64,000 bases of DNA, from positions 29,524 through 93,523 of the forward strand of contig JBNKWP010000013.1 of the NCBI GenBank assembly GCA_050299835.1, written 5' to 3'. How positions within the stretch are numbered: the stretch's first letter is position 1; each line of letters begins with the position of its first letter. The notes under the pieces are model-generated. The model was not told the DNA's origin and searched no databases. It saw only the letters and a list, made by a program, of their open reading frames with translations. The stretch comes from JAJDOD01 sp050299835 (GTDB taxonomy: Bacteria; Pseudomonadota; Alphaproteobacteria; Rhodobacterales; Rhodobacteraceae). Shown here in pieces: positions 1 to 8,261 of the stretch. Both the position numbers and the translations under genes were made by a program.

Positions 1-1692
1 TTTGCGAACCGCCCCCTGCGTCAGCCGGTAGAGCGGCGGGCAGGCGAGGTAGAGGTGGCCGTGGTCGATGAGCGGGCGCATCTGGGTGAAGAAGAAGGTC
101 ATCAGGAGCGACGCGATATGGGCGCCGTCGACGTCGGCGTCGGTCATGATGATGACCTTGTCGTAGCGCAGGTCGTCGACGTTGAAGCGGGGGCCCATGC
201 GGACGCCGAGGGCCTCGCAGAGGTCGTTGATCTCCTGGTTCTGGGTCAGCTTCGACGACGCCGCGCCGAGGACGTTGAGGATCTTGCCGCGGAGCGGCAG
301 CAGCGCCTGGTTTTCGCGGTTGCGGGCGGCCTTGGCGGAGCCTCCCGCAGAATCGCCCTCGACCAGGAAGATCTCGGTGCCGTCGCGGGTCTTCGACGAA
401 CAATCGGTGAGCTTGCCGGGGAGGCGCAGCTTCTTGGTGGCGGTCTTGCGGGCGGTCTCCTTCTCCTCGCGACGGCGGAGGCGTTCCTCGGCGCGCAGGA
501 CGAGGAAGTCGAGGATGGCGCCCGCCGATTTGGTGTCCGACGCCAGCCAGTTGTCGAAATGGTCGCGCACCGCGCCTTCGACCATCTTGGCGGCGGATTC
601 GTTCGACAGCCGGTCCTTGGTCTGGCCGACATATTGCGGGTCGCGGATGAAGACGGAGACGAGCGCCCCTGCCCCGCTGGTCAGGTCGTCGCGGGTGATC
701 TGCTTGGCCTTCTTGTTGGCCACGCGGTCGCCATAGTCGCGGATGCCCTTGAGGATTGCGGACCAGAAGCCGGATTCGTGCGTGCCGCCTTCGGGCGTGG
801 GCACGGTGTTGCAATAGGACTGGATGAAGCCGTCGCGGGACGGTGTCCAGTTTATGGCCCAATCGACCTTGCCGGGTTCGCCGAATTTCTCCCTGAAATC
901 GACGGTGCCGGAAAACGGCGCGTCGGCATAGGTGGTGGCCCCTTCGAGGCGGTCGGTGAGGTATTCCGAGAGGCCGCCGGGGAAGTGGAACTTTGCCTCC
1001 ATCGGCGTGTCGCCGTCCTCGACCGCGGATTTCCAGCGGATTTCGACGCCGGAGAAGAGGTAGGCTTTCGACCGCGCCATCGCGAAGAGGCGGGAGGGTT
1101 TGAGTTTGAGGGAGCCGAAGATTTCCGGGTCGGGGTGGAAGGTGACGGCAGTGCCGCGCCGGTTGGGGGCAGCGCCAACGGTCTCGAGCCTGGTCTGGGG
1201 AACGCCGCGCGAGAACTCCATCGCGACGAGTTCCTTGTTGCGGGCGACCTCGACGCGGAGGTGATCGGAGAGCGCGTTGACGACCGACGAGCCGACGCCG
1301 TTCAGGCCGCCGGAGGTCTCGTAGTTTTCGCCGGAGAACTTGCCGCCCGCGTTGAGCGTGCAGAAGATGATCTCCAGCGTGGATTTTTTCGGGTTAGAGG
1401 GATGCGGATCGGTGGGGATGCCGCGCCCGTTGTCGCGGATGGTGACGGAGTGGTCTTCGTGCAGTTCGACCTCGATCCAGTTGGCGTGACCGGCGACGGC
1501 CTCGTCCATCGAGTTGTCGATGATCTCGGCGACCATGTGGTGGAGCGCGCGATCATCCGTGCCGCCGATATACATGCCCGGACGGAGGCGGACATGTTCC
1601 ATGTCCTCCAGCACCTGAATCGAGGATGCGTCGTATTTTTTGCCGGACTTGCCCCCAGGCGCGTCAGGATCTTCGAAGAAATCGTCCGCCAT
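1..1692 (-). CDS. parE: DNA topoisomerase IV subunit B (5' part)
   Basis: This is the ATPase subunit of topoisomerase IV, which decatenates daughter chromosomes with ParC. Translated from the ATG at 1692 it gives 564 in-frame codons to the window edge, so the C-terminal end is missing. Visible in order: the GHKL ATPase start (RLRPGMYIGGT, the EIIDNSMDEA helix, DNGRGIP, then GGLNGVGSSVVNALS), the transducer domain, and the Toprim start (FLVEGDSAGGSAK, IMTDADVDGAHI). The presence of the EGDSA and DADVD metal-binding motifs indicates an active enzyme. GyrB is the paralogue; the short N-terminus before QVLEDMEHVRLRPGMYIG and the Toprim spacing fit ParE better. The gene stands alone, facing away from the next gene. 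Confidence 0.93.
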   Translation of the reverse strand, partial: MADDFFEDPDAPGGKSGKKYDASSIQVLEDMEHVRLRPGMYIGGTDDRALHHMVAEIIDNSMDEAVAGHANWIEVELHEDHSVTIRDNGRGIPTDPHPSNPKKSTLEIIFCTLNAGGKFSGENYETSGGLNGVGSSVVNALSDHLRVEVARNKELVAMEFSRGVPQTRLETVGAAPNRRGTAVTFHPDPEIFGSLKLKPSRLFAMARSKAYLFSGVEIRWKSAVEDGDTPMEAKFHFPGGLSEYLTDRLEGATTYADAPFSGTVDFREKFGEPGKVDWAINWTPSRDGFIQSYCNTVPTPEGGTHESGFWSAILKGIRDYGDRVANKKAKQITRDDLTSGAGALVSVFIRDPQYVGQTKDRLSNESAAKMVEGAVRDHFDNWLASDTKSAGAILDFLVLRAEERLRRREEKETARKTATKKLRLPGKLTDCSSKTRDGTEIFLVEGDSAGGSAKAARNRENQALLPLRGKILNVLGAASSKLTQNQEINDLCEALGVRMGPRFNVDDLRYDKVIIMTDADVDGAHIASLLMTFFFTQMRPLIDHGHLYLACPPLYRLTQGAVRK

Positions 1693-1871
1693 GTTTCTGC
1701 TCTTTTTGTTTTGTGGGCCAAGGATACCCCGGCGCGGGGAGGCTCTGCAATGGGGACAGGTTGGGTGGATTAACGGAGCGTGAACCGACTGTTTACAGAT
1801 CTGACATTGCGGCCAAAATTTGTTCGGTTAGAAAGCAAGGCAACGTAACCAATAAGAATTGTGTGTGTGAA

Positions 1872-2573
1872 ATGAAAGTCTCACTGCTTGCCGCAGCCTT
1901 CTCGGTCCTCTCGGCACCGGTCTTCGCGTCAACGATAACGATCTCCTCCTTCAGCAAATCCTCTTACGACAGCGCGGTTGCTTCGATGAGCAGCGCCGTC
2001 GTCCAGAATTTCGAAGGCATGTCCGAGGGCAATATCGCCAACGAATACGCGACCAATGTCGGGACGTTCTCCACGCTGGGCGGAACCGGCACCGGTCACA
2101 CCGTGACCTCGGCGGATTTCGCCAATGACGGCTCGAAGCTGGCGCTGCGCGACGGCAATGTCTTTGGTCGGTCCAGCACCACGAAGGCGCTGAGCGGCGA
2201 CCTGGGCGACGATATGTTCCTCGACAGCAACGACACCTGGGGCATCCGCTGGAACGTGTCGCTGGGCGGCTCGCTCTTCGACCGGCTGGTGTTCACCCTG
2301 ACCGACGCGACCGATGTGGGCGCGACGATGTATATCAACGCCGGTGGCACGACGAGCATTCTTTCCGGCCTGGGCGATGCTGTGACCAAGCTGGTGGAAA
2401 TCGACTTTGATTCGGACCTGACGGAGGCGACGATCTTTTTCAGCAACAGCATGCTGAACGACGGGTTCTCGCTGGATGATATCGCCGTCAACGAAGTGCC
2501 GCTTCCGGCCTCGGCCCTGCTTCTGCTTGGCGGGCTTGGCGGGCTTGCCGCGGTCCGGCGCCGCAGCGCCTGA
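1872..2573 (+). CDS. Exported VPLPA-CTERM sorting-domain protein
   Basis: A 233-aa secreted protein. The chosen ATG at 1872 opens directly onto a Sec signal peptide (MKVSLLAAAFSVLSAPVFA); upstream in-frame starts would bury it behind a charged extension. The C-terminus carries the tripartite exosortase signal: VPLPASALLLLGG, a hydrophobic helix and a basic RRR tail. This is the VPLPA variant of PEP-CTERM described for Roseobacter-type genomes. The body between is Ser/Thr/Gly/Asp-rich with beta-sandwich-like character and no catalytic motif, so it is probably an extracellular matrix or surface protein. The processing exosortase is not in the window. A strong hairpin terminator follows, so it is likely monocistronic. 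Confidence 0.85.
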   Translation: MKVSLLAAAFSVLSAPVFASTITISSFSKSSYDSAVASMSSAVVQNFEGMSEGNIANEYATNVGTFSTLGGTGTGHTVTSADFANDGSKLALRDGNVFGRSSTTKALSGDLGDDMFLDSNDTWGIRWNVSLGGSLFDRLVFTLTDATDVGATMYINAGGTTSILSGLGDAVTKLVEIDFDSDLTEATIFFSNSMLNDGFSLDDIAVNEVPLPASALLLLGGLGGLAAVRRRSA

Positions 2574-2590
2574 TCCAGATTTCGCTATGC

Positions 2591-2630
2591 AACGCCCCGG
2601 TCCGGGTTTCCGGCCGGGGCGTTGCTATTT
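2591..2630 (+). terminator. Intrinsic terminator after the VPLPA-CTERM gene
   Basis: A 10-bp perfect stem (AACGCCCCGG at 2591-2600 with CCGGGGCGTT at 2614-2623) has a 13-nt loop and is followed by GCTATTT. It lies 17 bases after the stop and separates this gene from the converging GST gene. Confidence 0.7.
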
Positions 2631-2670
2631 CTGATCGGGGGGCGAGGCGCCCGCCCGGTCTTTCAGGCAT

Positions 2671-3282
2671 TCACGACGACCCGGTCAGCTGGGCGTCGAA
2701 CTGCGCGACGAAGTCCTGAGCCGGACGGTCGGAGCAGCGCTCGACCCAGGCCTTGATGCGGGGGTTGTCCGGCAGGAAATGCGGCGCCCACTGGAAGGTG
2801 GAGGCGACGATGAGGTCGGCGATGGTGTAGCGGTCTCCGGCCAGATAATCGTGGTCTTCCAGAGCCTTGGCGATATACGCGATCGCCGCGTCCATGTCGC
2901 GGAACGTCAGATGCCAGAGAGGGTGGTCGATTTCGGCGAATTTGGCGACCAGGACCGGTTCGAAGACATTGCCGTACCAGGCGAGCCAGGAGAGCATCGC
3001 GCCGCGTTCGGGATGGCCCGGCGGCAGGGCGAGGCCCGCGTCGGGGAAAAGCTCGGTCAGGTAGAGCGCGATGGCGTTCGATTCACGGATCTCTACGCCG
3101 TCATGGACCAGAAGCGGCACCTTGCCGTCGGGATGGGGCGTGGTCGAAGGATCGCCGGGGGTGCCGTCGCGGCGGGCGATTTTCGCCTGCCTGATTTCGA
3201 TCCGGTCGCGGATGCCCAGTTCCTCGATCAGGGCGACGATGCGCGACGAGCGGGAGTGTGGGGCGTGGTAGAGGGTGAGCAT
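2671..3282 (-). CDS. Glutathione S-transferase family protein
   Basis: A 203-aa cytosolic GST. The N-terminal thioredoxin-like domain starts MLTLYHAPHSRSSRI and has the cis-Pro substrate-binding turn in GKVPLLV followed by the ESNAIALYL glutathione-contact helix. The C-terminal helical domain includes the conserved folding motif around YTIADLIVAS. The ATG at 3282 was chosen because the domain begins immediately; the longer reading frame only adds sequence overlapping the opposite regulator. It is divergent from a YafY-type regulator with only 79 bases between them, an arrangement that suggests the regulator controls it. Substrate unknown. Confidence 0.88.
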   Translation of the reverse strand: MLTLYHAPHSRSSRIVALIEELGIRDRIEIRQAKIARRDGTPGDPSTTPHPDGKVPLLVHDGVEIRESNAIALYLTELFPDAGLALPPGHPERGAMLSWLAWYGNVFEPVLVAKFAEIDHPLWHLTFRDMDAAIAYIAKALEDHDYLAGDRYTIADLIVASTFQWAPHFLPDNPRIKAWVERCSDRPAQDFVAQFDAQLTGSS

Positions 3283-3333
3283 TGTATCGGTCCTGTTTGC
3301 GGTTTCGGTTGCGATGCCTCCGGTCTGGCGGCA

Positions 3334-3360
3334 CCCTGTTGACAGTTTATGGCAGCAGGT
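3334..3360. promoter_or_regulatory. Probable operator in the gst/regulator divergent promoter
   Basis: An imperfect inverted repeat, CCTGTTG at 3335-3341 and CAGCAGG at 3353-3359, overlaps a TTGACA hexamer at 3339-3344. It ends two bases before the regulator's ATG. It is positioned to let the regulator control both itself and the GST gene; this is inference from position and symmetry. Confidence 0.4.
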
Positions 3361-3361
3361 C

Positions 3362-4084
3362 ATGGCCCGGTCCGATCGTCTTCTTCGCCTTGCGCAGCTT
3401 CTGCGTACCCTGCCCGCTCCGGTCACGGCCGACCGGCTGGCGGAGGAGACGGGTGTATCGAAGCGCACGCTTTACCGCGACATCGACGCGCTCAGGGCGA
3501 GCGGGGCCATTATCGATGGCGAGGCCGGTTTTGGCTATACGCTGACCGAGGACCCGGCGCTGCCGCCGCAGATGCTGGACCGGATCGAGGTGGAGGCGCT
3601 TGTTCTGGGGCTGGCGGAGGTGGAAGCGACGGGGGACGTGCAACTGGCGAGTGCGGCGCGGTCGGCCCTGTCGAAGATCACCGCGCGGCTGCCGGAACGG
3701 GTGGCGCGGGAAGCGGCCCATGCGGTGTCGATGGTCTATCGCTATGAAAGCACGGCGCGGGCGCCGGACTGCACGGCGCTTCTGAGACGGGCGTCGTGGG
3801 ACGAGGTGGCGGTCGATCTGGACTATCGCGATGCGGAGGGGAATCCGAGTGCGCGGCGGGTTTTGCCGCTGGCGGTGGTGTTCCTGGAGGACCGGCAGTT
3901 GCTGCTGGCTTGGTGCTGTCTGAGGCAGGATTTCCGCAAGTTCCGGCTGGATCGGATTGCTTCGCCCGTGGTGACGCCGGAGAATTTCCGGCCCCGCCGG
4001 GTGCCGCTTTTGCGGCAATATATCGAGATCCTGCGCAATCGCTCGGACGCGCTGGCGGCGTCACTTGCGGCCGAACCACCCTGA
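3362..4084 (+). CDS. YafY-type HTH-WYL transcriptional regulator
   Basis: A 240-aa DNA-binding protein. An N-terminal DeoR-like winged helix (residues 1-60: RSDRLLRLAQLLR, VTADRLAEETGVSKRTLYRDIDAL) is followed by a WYL-type ligand-sensing region with VDLDYRDAEGNPSARRVLPLAVVF and LLLAWCCLRQDFRKFRLDRI. Starting at the ATG at 3362 places the HTH at the N-terminus as in the family. It diverges from the GST gene and its 3' end overlaps the converging DUF1523 gene by 24 bases. Probably a local regulator of the GST; ligand unknown. Confidence 0.85.
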   Translation: MARSDRLLRLAQLLRTLPAPVTADRLAEETGVSKRTLYRDIDALRASGAIIDGEAGFGYTLTEDPALPPQMLDRIEVEALVLGLAEVEATGDVQLASAARSALSKITARLPERVAREAAHAVSMVYRYESTARAPDCTALLRRASWDEVAVDLDYRDAEGNPSARRVLPLAVVFLEDRQLLLAWCCLRQDFRKFRLDRIASPVVTPENFRPRRVPLLRQYIEILRNRSDALAASLAAEPP

Positions 4085-4675
4085 GACGCGGCTGCGGGCT
4101 GCGTCGCCTGCCTCGTCGATATCTTCCAGCACCGGATCGACCCGGCGCTTCCAGAAATTGCGCCAAAGCCGCCAGAGGGTGATGAGGATCACCGCCAGAA
4201 CCGTCAGGAAAACGATGTTGAACCAGGGGATGAGTTGCGCGTCGGGGCCGCTGACGGGCTTCATCGAAAGCGCGTTGGGGAAGATGGAGAGGAACGTGTT
4301 GCGCCAGCCGTAATGGCGGACGGCCACCCATTGGATATCGTCCTTTTCCGACACCATGTCACGGGCCTGCGCCTGCAGGTTCGCGGTATCGAATTTGAAA
4401 TAGGGTGGCCAGCCCCAGCCGGTATCCTCGTTGCGGTAGACGGCGGAACCGCCGTCCGGGCGGATCGCTTCGATGAAGAGGACATCGCGGTTCTGGGTAT
4501 TCACCGCGTCGCCCACGCCGGAATTCTGCCAGAACAGCGAGTTGGTGCCGAAATCGACGCGGCGGACTTCGGTATTCACGATGCGCACAATGTCCCGGTC
4601 CGGCAGGGTGTAATGCAGGAACCCGCCCAGGATGAGCAGAAGAACGATGCGGATTGTCCAGCGGATATAGGCCAT
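4061..4675 (-). CDS. DUF1523 family membrane protein
   Basis: A 204-aa protein of a family (DUF1523) largely confined to Rhodobacterales. An N-terminal membrane helix (IRIVLLLILGGFLHYTL) and a second near residues 148-166 (FNIVFLTVLAVILITLW) flank a roughly 120-residue extracytoplasmic domain with a conserved-looking WGWPPYFKFD. The C-terminal tail is charged and cytoplasmic. No enzymatic motif is visible and function is unknown. Its 3' end overlaps the converging regulator by 24 bases. Confidence 0.75.
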   Translation of the reverse strand: MAYIRWTIRIVLLLILGGFLHYTLPDRDIVRIVNTEVRRVDFGTNSLFWQNSGVGDAVNTQNRDVLFIEAIRPDGGSAVYRNEDTGWGWPPYFKFDTANLQAQARDMVSEKDDIQWVAVRHYGWRNTFLSIFPNALSMKPVSGPDAQLIPWFNIVFLTVLAVILITLWRLWRNFWKRRVDPVLEDIDEAGDAARSRVSGWFGRK

Positions 4676-4790
4676 GCGCCCCTCTCTTTCCCCTGATCAG
4701 ATAGGGGTTTGCCCCCGCCTGACGCAAGGGCTTCCCATGCGTGGGGGCATTGCGCTAGTTTTCCCGTGGGATGAAAGAGACATTCGGCAG

Positions 4791-5126
4791 ATGAACGAGA
4801 GCGCAGTTCCGGTACTGGTAACGGTGTTGGCCGGAACATTTACCAACCAGGCCGCAGCCTTTTACGCCTTGCGCTCCGAGGCCGAAAAAATCGGTATTTC
4901 ACTTCGCACACGGGACACCGATGTTATCCGCGAGGCGCGGGAGGTGCGGCTGGCGCATTACTTCCGGCCCGCCATCGTTGCGCGGATCGAAGCCGCGATG
5001 GAGGAGGATGACACAGTGGTGTTGCTCTTTCCGTCGCCGCTGACGGCGCGGCCCGCCTTTCCCCCCGACGAGAGTGCCTTGCGGCTGCTGGGGCGCTATG
5101 CCGGTCTTCTGGGCGATCAGGAGTGA
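4791..5126 (+). CDS. Small hypothetical protein coupled to P1 peptidase
   Basis: I do not recognise this 111-aa soluble protein. The N-terminus (VPVLVTVLAGTFTNQAAAFYALR) looks like a beta-strand and amphipathic helix rather than a signal peptide; the rest is acidic and alpha/beta in character. The ATG at 4791 is preferred; an in-frame ATG at 4737 would lengthen it. Its stop overlaps the GTG start of the peptidase (GTGA), so the two are translationally coupled and may act together. Confidence 0.6.
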   Translation: MNESAVPVLVTVLAGTFTNQAAAFYALRSEAEKIGISLRTRDTDVIREAREVRLAHYFRPAIVARIEAAMEEDDTVVLLFPSPLTARPAFPPDESALRLLGRYAGLLGDQE

Positions 5127-6109
5127 CCGCAGGTTCGCTGAATTCGCTTCTGGACGTGGCCGGGCTATCGGTCGGGCAGGCCTCTGATCCGGTGCTGAAA
5201 AGCGGTGTGACGGTTGTGGTGGGCGACGCGCCGATGGTGGCTGGTGTGCATGTCATGGGCGGTGCGCCGGGGACGCGGGAGACCGACCTGCTGGCGCCGT
5301 GGAACACGGTCGAGGGTGTCGATGCCCTGGTGCTGTCGGGCGGCTCGGCCTTCGGGCTGGCGGCGGCGGATGGGGTGGCCGCGGGGTTGCGCCGGGACGG
5401 GCGCGGATTTCAGGTGGCGGGGCAATGCGTGCCGATCGTGCCGGGGGCGATCCTGTTCGATCTGGCCAATGAGGGCGCGAAAGACTGGGTGGAGAACCCC
5501 TATCCGGCGCTGGGGCTTGCGGCCTACGAGGCGCGGGGTGGTCCGGTGGCGGAAGGCAGCGTGGGGGCCGGGACCGGAGCGACGGCGGCGCGGCTGAAGG
5601 GCGGACTGGGCACGGCGTCGGAGGTTTTGCCCTCGGGCGCGGTGGTGGCGGCTTTGGTGGCCGTGAACGCTTTGGGTCAGGTGACGGTGGGGGACGGGGC
5701 GCAGTTCTGGGCGGCTCCGTTCGAGCGGGGAGACGAGTTCGGAGGATTGGGCGTGTCGCCGGAAGTTGGCGTTCCCGTCACCACCAAGTTCGGGCGGCGC
5801 GAGAACACCACGATTGCGGTGGTGGCGACCGATCTGAGGCTCGACAAGGCGGGGGTAACGCGAATGGCGATGGTGTCGCATGACGGGATGGCGCGGGCCA
5901 TCGTGCCGTCCCACACGATCTATGACGGGGATCTGGTGTTCGGCTGCGCCACAGGTACGCGGGAGGCGAGCGAGGAGGACCGGATGTTTCTGGGCCATGC
6001 GGCGGCCACGGCTCTGGCGCGGGCGATTGCGCGGGGGGTTTACCGGGCGGAGGCGGCGGAGGGGGATGTTGTGCCGACCTGGGGGGAGATGTTCGGGGAC
6101 CGCAATTAA
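5123..6109 (+). CDS. P1 (DmpA/BapA-type) peptidase
   Basis: A 328-aa member of peptidase family S58/P1 (L-aminopeptidase D-amidase/esterase, beta-peptidyl aminopeptidase). The fold begins with a Val/Gly-rich N-terminus (VAGLSVGQASDP, VAGVHVMGGAPGTRETDLL) and LSGGSAFGLAAADGV. These enzymes self-cleave to expose an N-terminal nucleophile; the matching site is ENTTIAVVATD, making Thr229 the likely nucleophile after Asn228. Another conserved piece is KGGLGTASEVLPSG. The GTG at 5123 overlaps the stop of the preceding gene and AGGAG abuts it. The substrate, D- or beta-amino peptides or amides, cannot be told from sequence. Confidence 0.87.
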   Translation: MTAGSLNSLLDVAGLSVGQASDPVLKSGVTVVVGDAPMVAGVHVMGGAPGTRETDLLAPWNTVEGVDALVLSGGSAFGLAAADGVAAGLRRDGRGFQVAGQCVPIVPGAILFDLANEGAKDWVENPYPALGLAAYEARGGPVAEGSVGAGTGATAARLKGGLGTASEVLPSGAVVAALVAVNALGQVTVGDGAQFWAAPFERGDEFGGLGVSPEVGVPVTTKFGRRENTTIAVVATDLRLDKAGVTRMAMVSHDGMARAIVPSHTIYDGDLVFGCATGTREASEEDRMFLGHAAATALARAIARGVYRAEAAEGDVVPTWGEMFGDRN

Positions 6110-6125
6110 GCCGTAGGGGTCGGCT

Positions 6126-6181
6126 GTAGGGCGGGCTTCAGCCCGCCATTCGGCGGGCCGGCGGGCTGAAGCCCGCCCTAC
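6126..6181. repeat. Long palindromic REP-like element
   Basis: Two 22-base arms (6126-6147 and 6160-6181) are perfect reverse complements around a 12-base loop. Each arm is itself nearly palindromic (GGCGGGCT then AGCCCGCC), so it can fold either as one long hairpin or as two small ones. It lies between two converging genes and could act as a bidirectional terminator. The sequence has the look of a dispersed intergenic repeat. Confidence 0.8.
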
Positions 6182-6196
6182 GGGCAAGATCAACCG

Positions 6197-6988
6197 TTAG
6201 CCCAAGATGCTCTCCACAATCGGGCTGTTAGGCTCGCGCATTCCGTCAATCACGTCGAAATGGTGCCGTCCGGGATCGACGCGCAGTTCGGCATTCCACG
6301 CCTTGGACAGTTGCATGGCCTGATCGAGGAAGACCGGGCGTTCCTCGGCCCCGACCCAGACCGAGACCGGCATGTCGGGGGCGGAGTGGAGTGCGGGGCT
6401 TTCGGAGCGGGCCTCTTCATCGTCGAGGCGGAGCGTGTCGTTCATCGAAAGCGCCACCAGCGGGCGCAGGTCGGTGACGGGCGAGATTGGGACGATCTTC
6501 GCGATGCGGTCCCGCACGGCCGGGTCGAGCACCACGTCGCGCGCGCCCATGCGGGCGACCAGATGGCCGCCTGCGGAATGCCCGGTCAGCCGGATCGGGC
6601 CGGAGATCATGGCGGCGGCGGTTTCCACGGCACGGGCAATCTCGCGGGTCATGTCACGGATGCGGGCCTCGGGTGCCAGCGTGTAGGACGGCATCGCCAC
6701 GGCCCAGCCGCGGGTGGTGAAGCCTTCGGCGAATTGCGACCAGAAGGAGCGGTCGAAGCGGAGCCAGTAGCCGCCATGGACGAAGATCACGAGGCCCTCG
6801 GGCCTGCCGCCGGGATAGAAGAGGTCGAGCTTTTGGCGCTCGCCTTCGCCGTAAGCGATGTTCAGGCGGGCCTGGCCGATGGCGGCCTTCGCCTCGCGGT
6901 AGGACGCGCCTTCCTCTGCCCATGCGTCGGGGTAGCCGGTGCCGCCGGGGATGAAATCGACGTTATTGAAGTCGCGGTCGGTATACAT
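6197..6988 (-). CDS. Alpha/beta hydrolase, kynurenine formamidase-like
   Basis: A 263-aa cytosolic hydrolase. It has the HGGYW oxyanion motif (VIFVHGGYWLRFD), the nucleophile elbow GHSAGGH, a late aspartate region (VSVWVGAEERPVF) and the catalytic His in RHHFDVIDG. HGGXW plus GHSAGGH is typical of arylformamidase-type esterases that hydrolyse N-formylkynurenine, but no other tryptophan-degradation gene is nearby, so the substrate is open. The ATG at 6988 was chosen over an upstream start that adds 12 Arg-rich residues. It is last in the reverse-strand run that begins with proS. Confidence 0.8.
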   Translation of the reverse strand: MYTDRDFNNVDFIPGGTGYPDAWAEEGASYREAKAAIGQARLNIAYGEGERQKLDLFYPGGRPEGLVIFVHGGYWLRFDRSFWSQFAEGFTTRGWAVAMPSYTLAPEARIRDMTREIARAVETAAAMISGPIRLTGHSAGGHLVARMGARDVVLDPAVRDRIAKIVPISPVTDLRPLVALSMNDTLRLDDEEARSESPALHSAPDMPVSVWVGAEERPVFLDQAMQLSKAWNAELRVDPGRHHFDVIDGMREPNSPIVESILG

Positions 6989-7027
6989 GGGCGCGACCCT
7001 GCCGCGTTTCCGCGCCGCCCGCAATCC

Positions 7028-8194
7028 TCAGCGCGGGGTGACGCGGTAGAGGCCGCCGTCGGGGTCGTCGGTCAGGATCAGGAGCGAGCCGTCGGCGTCC
7101 ACGTCCACGTCACGGACCCGGCCGATGTCGCGCAGGTGCAGCTTTTCGCCCGCCACCCGGTCGCCGTCGAGGTCGAGGCGCACCAAACCGCCGGGGTTGA
7201 GGGAGGCGATGATGATGTCGCCCTGCCAGTCGGGGAACATGTCGCCCTGGTAAAAGGTGAAATCGCCGGGCGCGATGACGGGGTCCCAGTAGTAGACGGG
7301 CTGCGCCATGCCTTGGGCCTGGGTCTGGCCCCGGCTCACCGGCGAGCCGTTGTAGTTTTCGCCGTAGGAAATGACCGGCCAGCCGTAATTCGCACCCGGC
7401 TCGATCCGGTTCAGCTCGTCGCCGCCCTTTGGCCCGTGTTCGATCGTCCAGAGATCGCCGGTTTCCGGGTTGAGCGCGGCACCCTGCGGGTTACGGTGGC
7501 CGTAGGAGAAGACCTCCGGCAAGGCATCGTCTCGGCCCGCGAACGGGTTGTCTTCGGGGATCGTGCCGTCGAGCGCGACGCGCACGACTTTGCCGGTGGC
7601 CGAAGCCAAGTCCTGCGCCGTCTCCGAACTGCCCCGGTCGCCGATGGTGATATAGGCGTGGTCGCCGTCCAGCACGATGCGGGAGCCGAAATGGTGGCCG
7701 GAATTGATCGGCGGCGTTTGCTGGAAGATCTCGGTGATGTCGGTCAGGCCGGTGAAATCTTCGGTCAGAACGCCGGTGACGGCTGTGGTGGCCAGACCAC
7801 CTTTGGCGTTCTTCACATAGGTCAGGTAGATGCGGCGGGAACTTGCGAAGTTGTCGGCTGCGGCCACGTCGAGCAGGCCGCCCTGCCCGCGCACCGCGAT
7901 GGCCAGATCGCCTCTGATGCGGGTTTTCTTCCCCGTGGCGCTGATGTGGTTCAGCCGTCCGATGCGTTCGGTCACGATGTAGCCGCCACCCGGCAGGATC
8001 GCGAGGCCCCAGGGGTGGGTCAGGCCTGTCGCAACGGGCGTGACGTTCAGGACCTGCCGTCCGGGCAATTCCGGTGCGCGGGTCTGGTTTTCGAAGGCCG
8101 GTTCGAATTCGGGGACGTTCTTGCGGCCCTGCGGCACCTCCGCGACGGCGGCGGTGGACAGGGCGGTCAGGGCGAGGGCAAGGCGAAAGGTCAT
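7028..8194 (-). CDS. PQQ-dependent sugar dehydrogenase (Yli/GSDH family), periplasmic
   Basis: A 388-aa beta-propeller protein of the soluble glucose/sorbosone dehydrogenase family. A Sec signal peptide (MTFRLALALTALSTAAVA) sends it to the periplasm. Propeller landmarks include THPWGLAILPGG, IAVRGQGGLLDVA, NSGHHFGSRIVLDG, SYGHRNPQGAALNPETGDLWTIEHGP and GANYGWPVISYG; the last blocks carry the PQQ- and calcium-binding residues in characterised members. It oxidises an aldose, probably donating electrons to a periplasmic acceptor. It sits downstream of the ThuA gene with 67 bases between. Confidence 0.87.
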   Translation of the reverse strand: MTFRLALALTALSTAAVAEVPQGRKNVPEFEPAFENQTRAPELPGRQVLNVTPVATGLTHPWGLAILPGGGYIVTERIGRLNHISATGKKTRIRGDLAIAVRGQGGLLDVAAADNFASSRRIYLTYVKNAKGGLATTAVTGVLTEDFTGLTDITEIFQQTPPINSGHHFGSRIVLDGDHAYITIGDRGSSETAQDLASATGKVVRVALDGTIPEDNPFAGRDDALPEVFSYGHRNPQGAALNPETGDLWTIEHGPKGGDELNRIEPGANYGWPVISYGENYNGSPVSRGQTQAQGMAQPVYYWDPVIAPGDFTFYQGDMFPDWQGDIIIASLNPGGLVRLDLDGDRVAGEKLHLRDIGRVRDVDVDADGSLLILTDDPDGGLYRVTPR

Positions 8195-8261
8195 GGCGAA
8201 ATCTCCTTCGCTTCAGATAGGGCGGCGGAGCTGTCGGTCGAATGCTTTGCGGGCAGGCCGC

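Noticed and set aside
55..1773. 572-codon plus-strand reading frame over parE
   Set aside because: The minus strand encodes unmistakable ParE motifs; the plus frame is a GC-bias shadow.
1826..1850. GGTTA-N15-TAACC inverted repeat before the VPLPA-CTERM gene
   Set aside because: Arms of only five bases with a long spacer are expected by chance; no regulator nearby.
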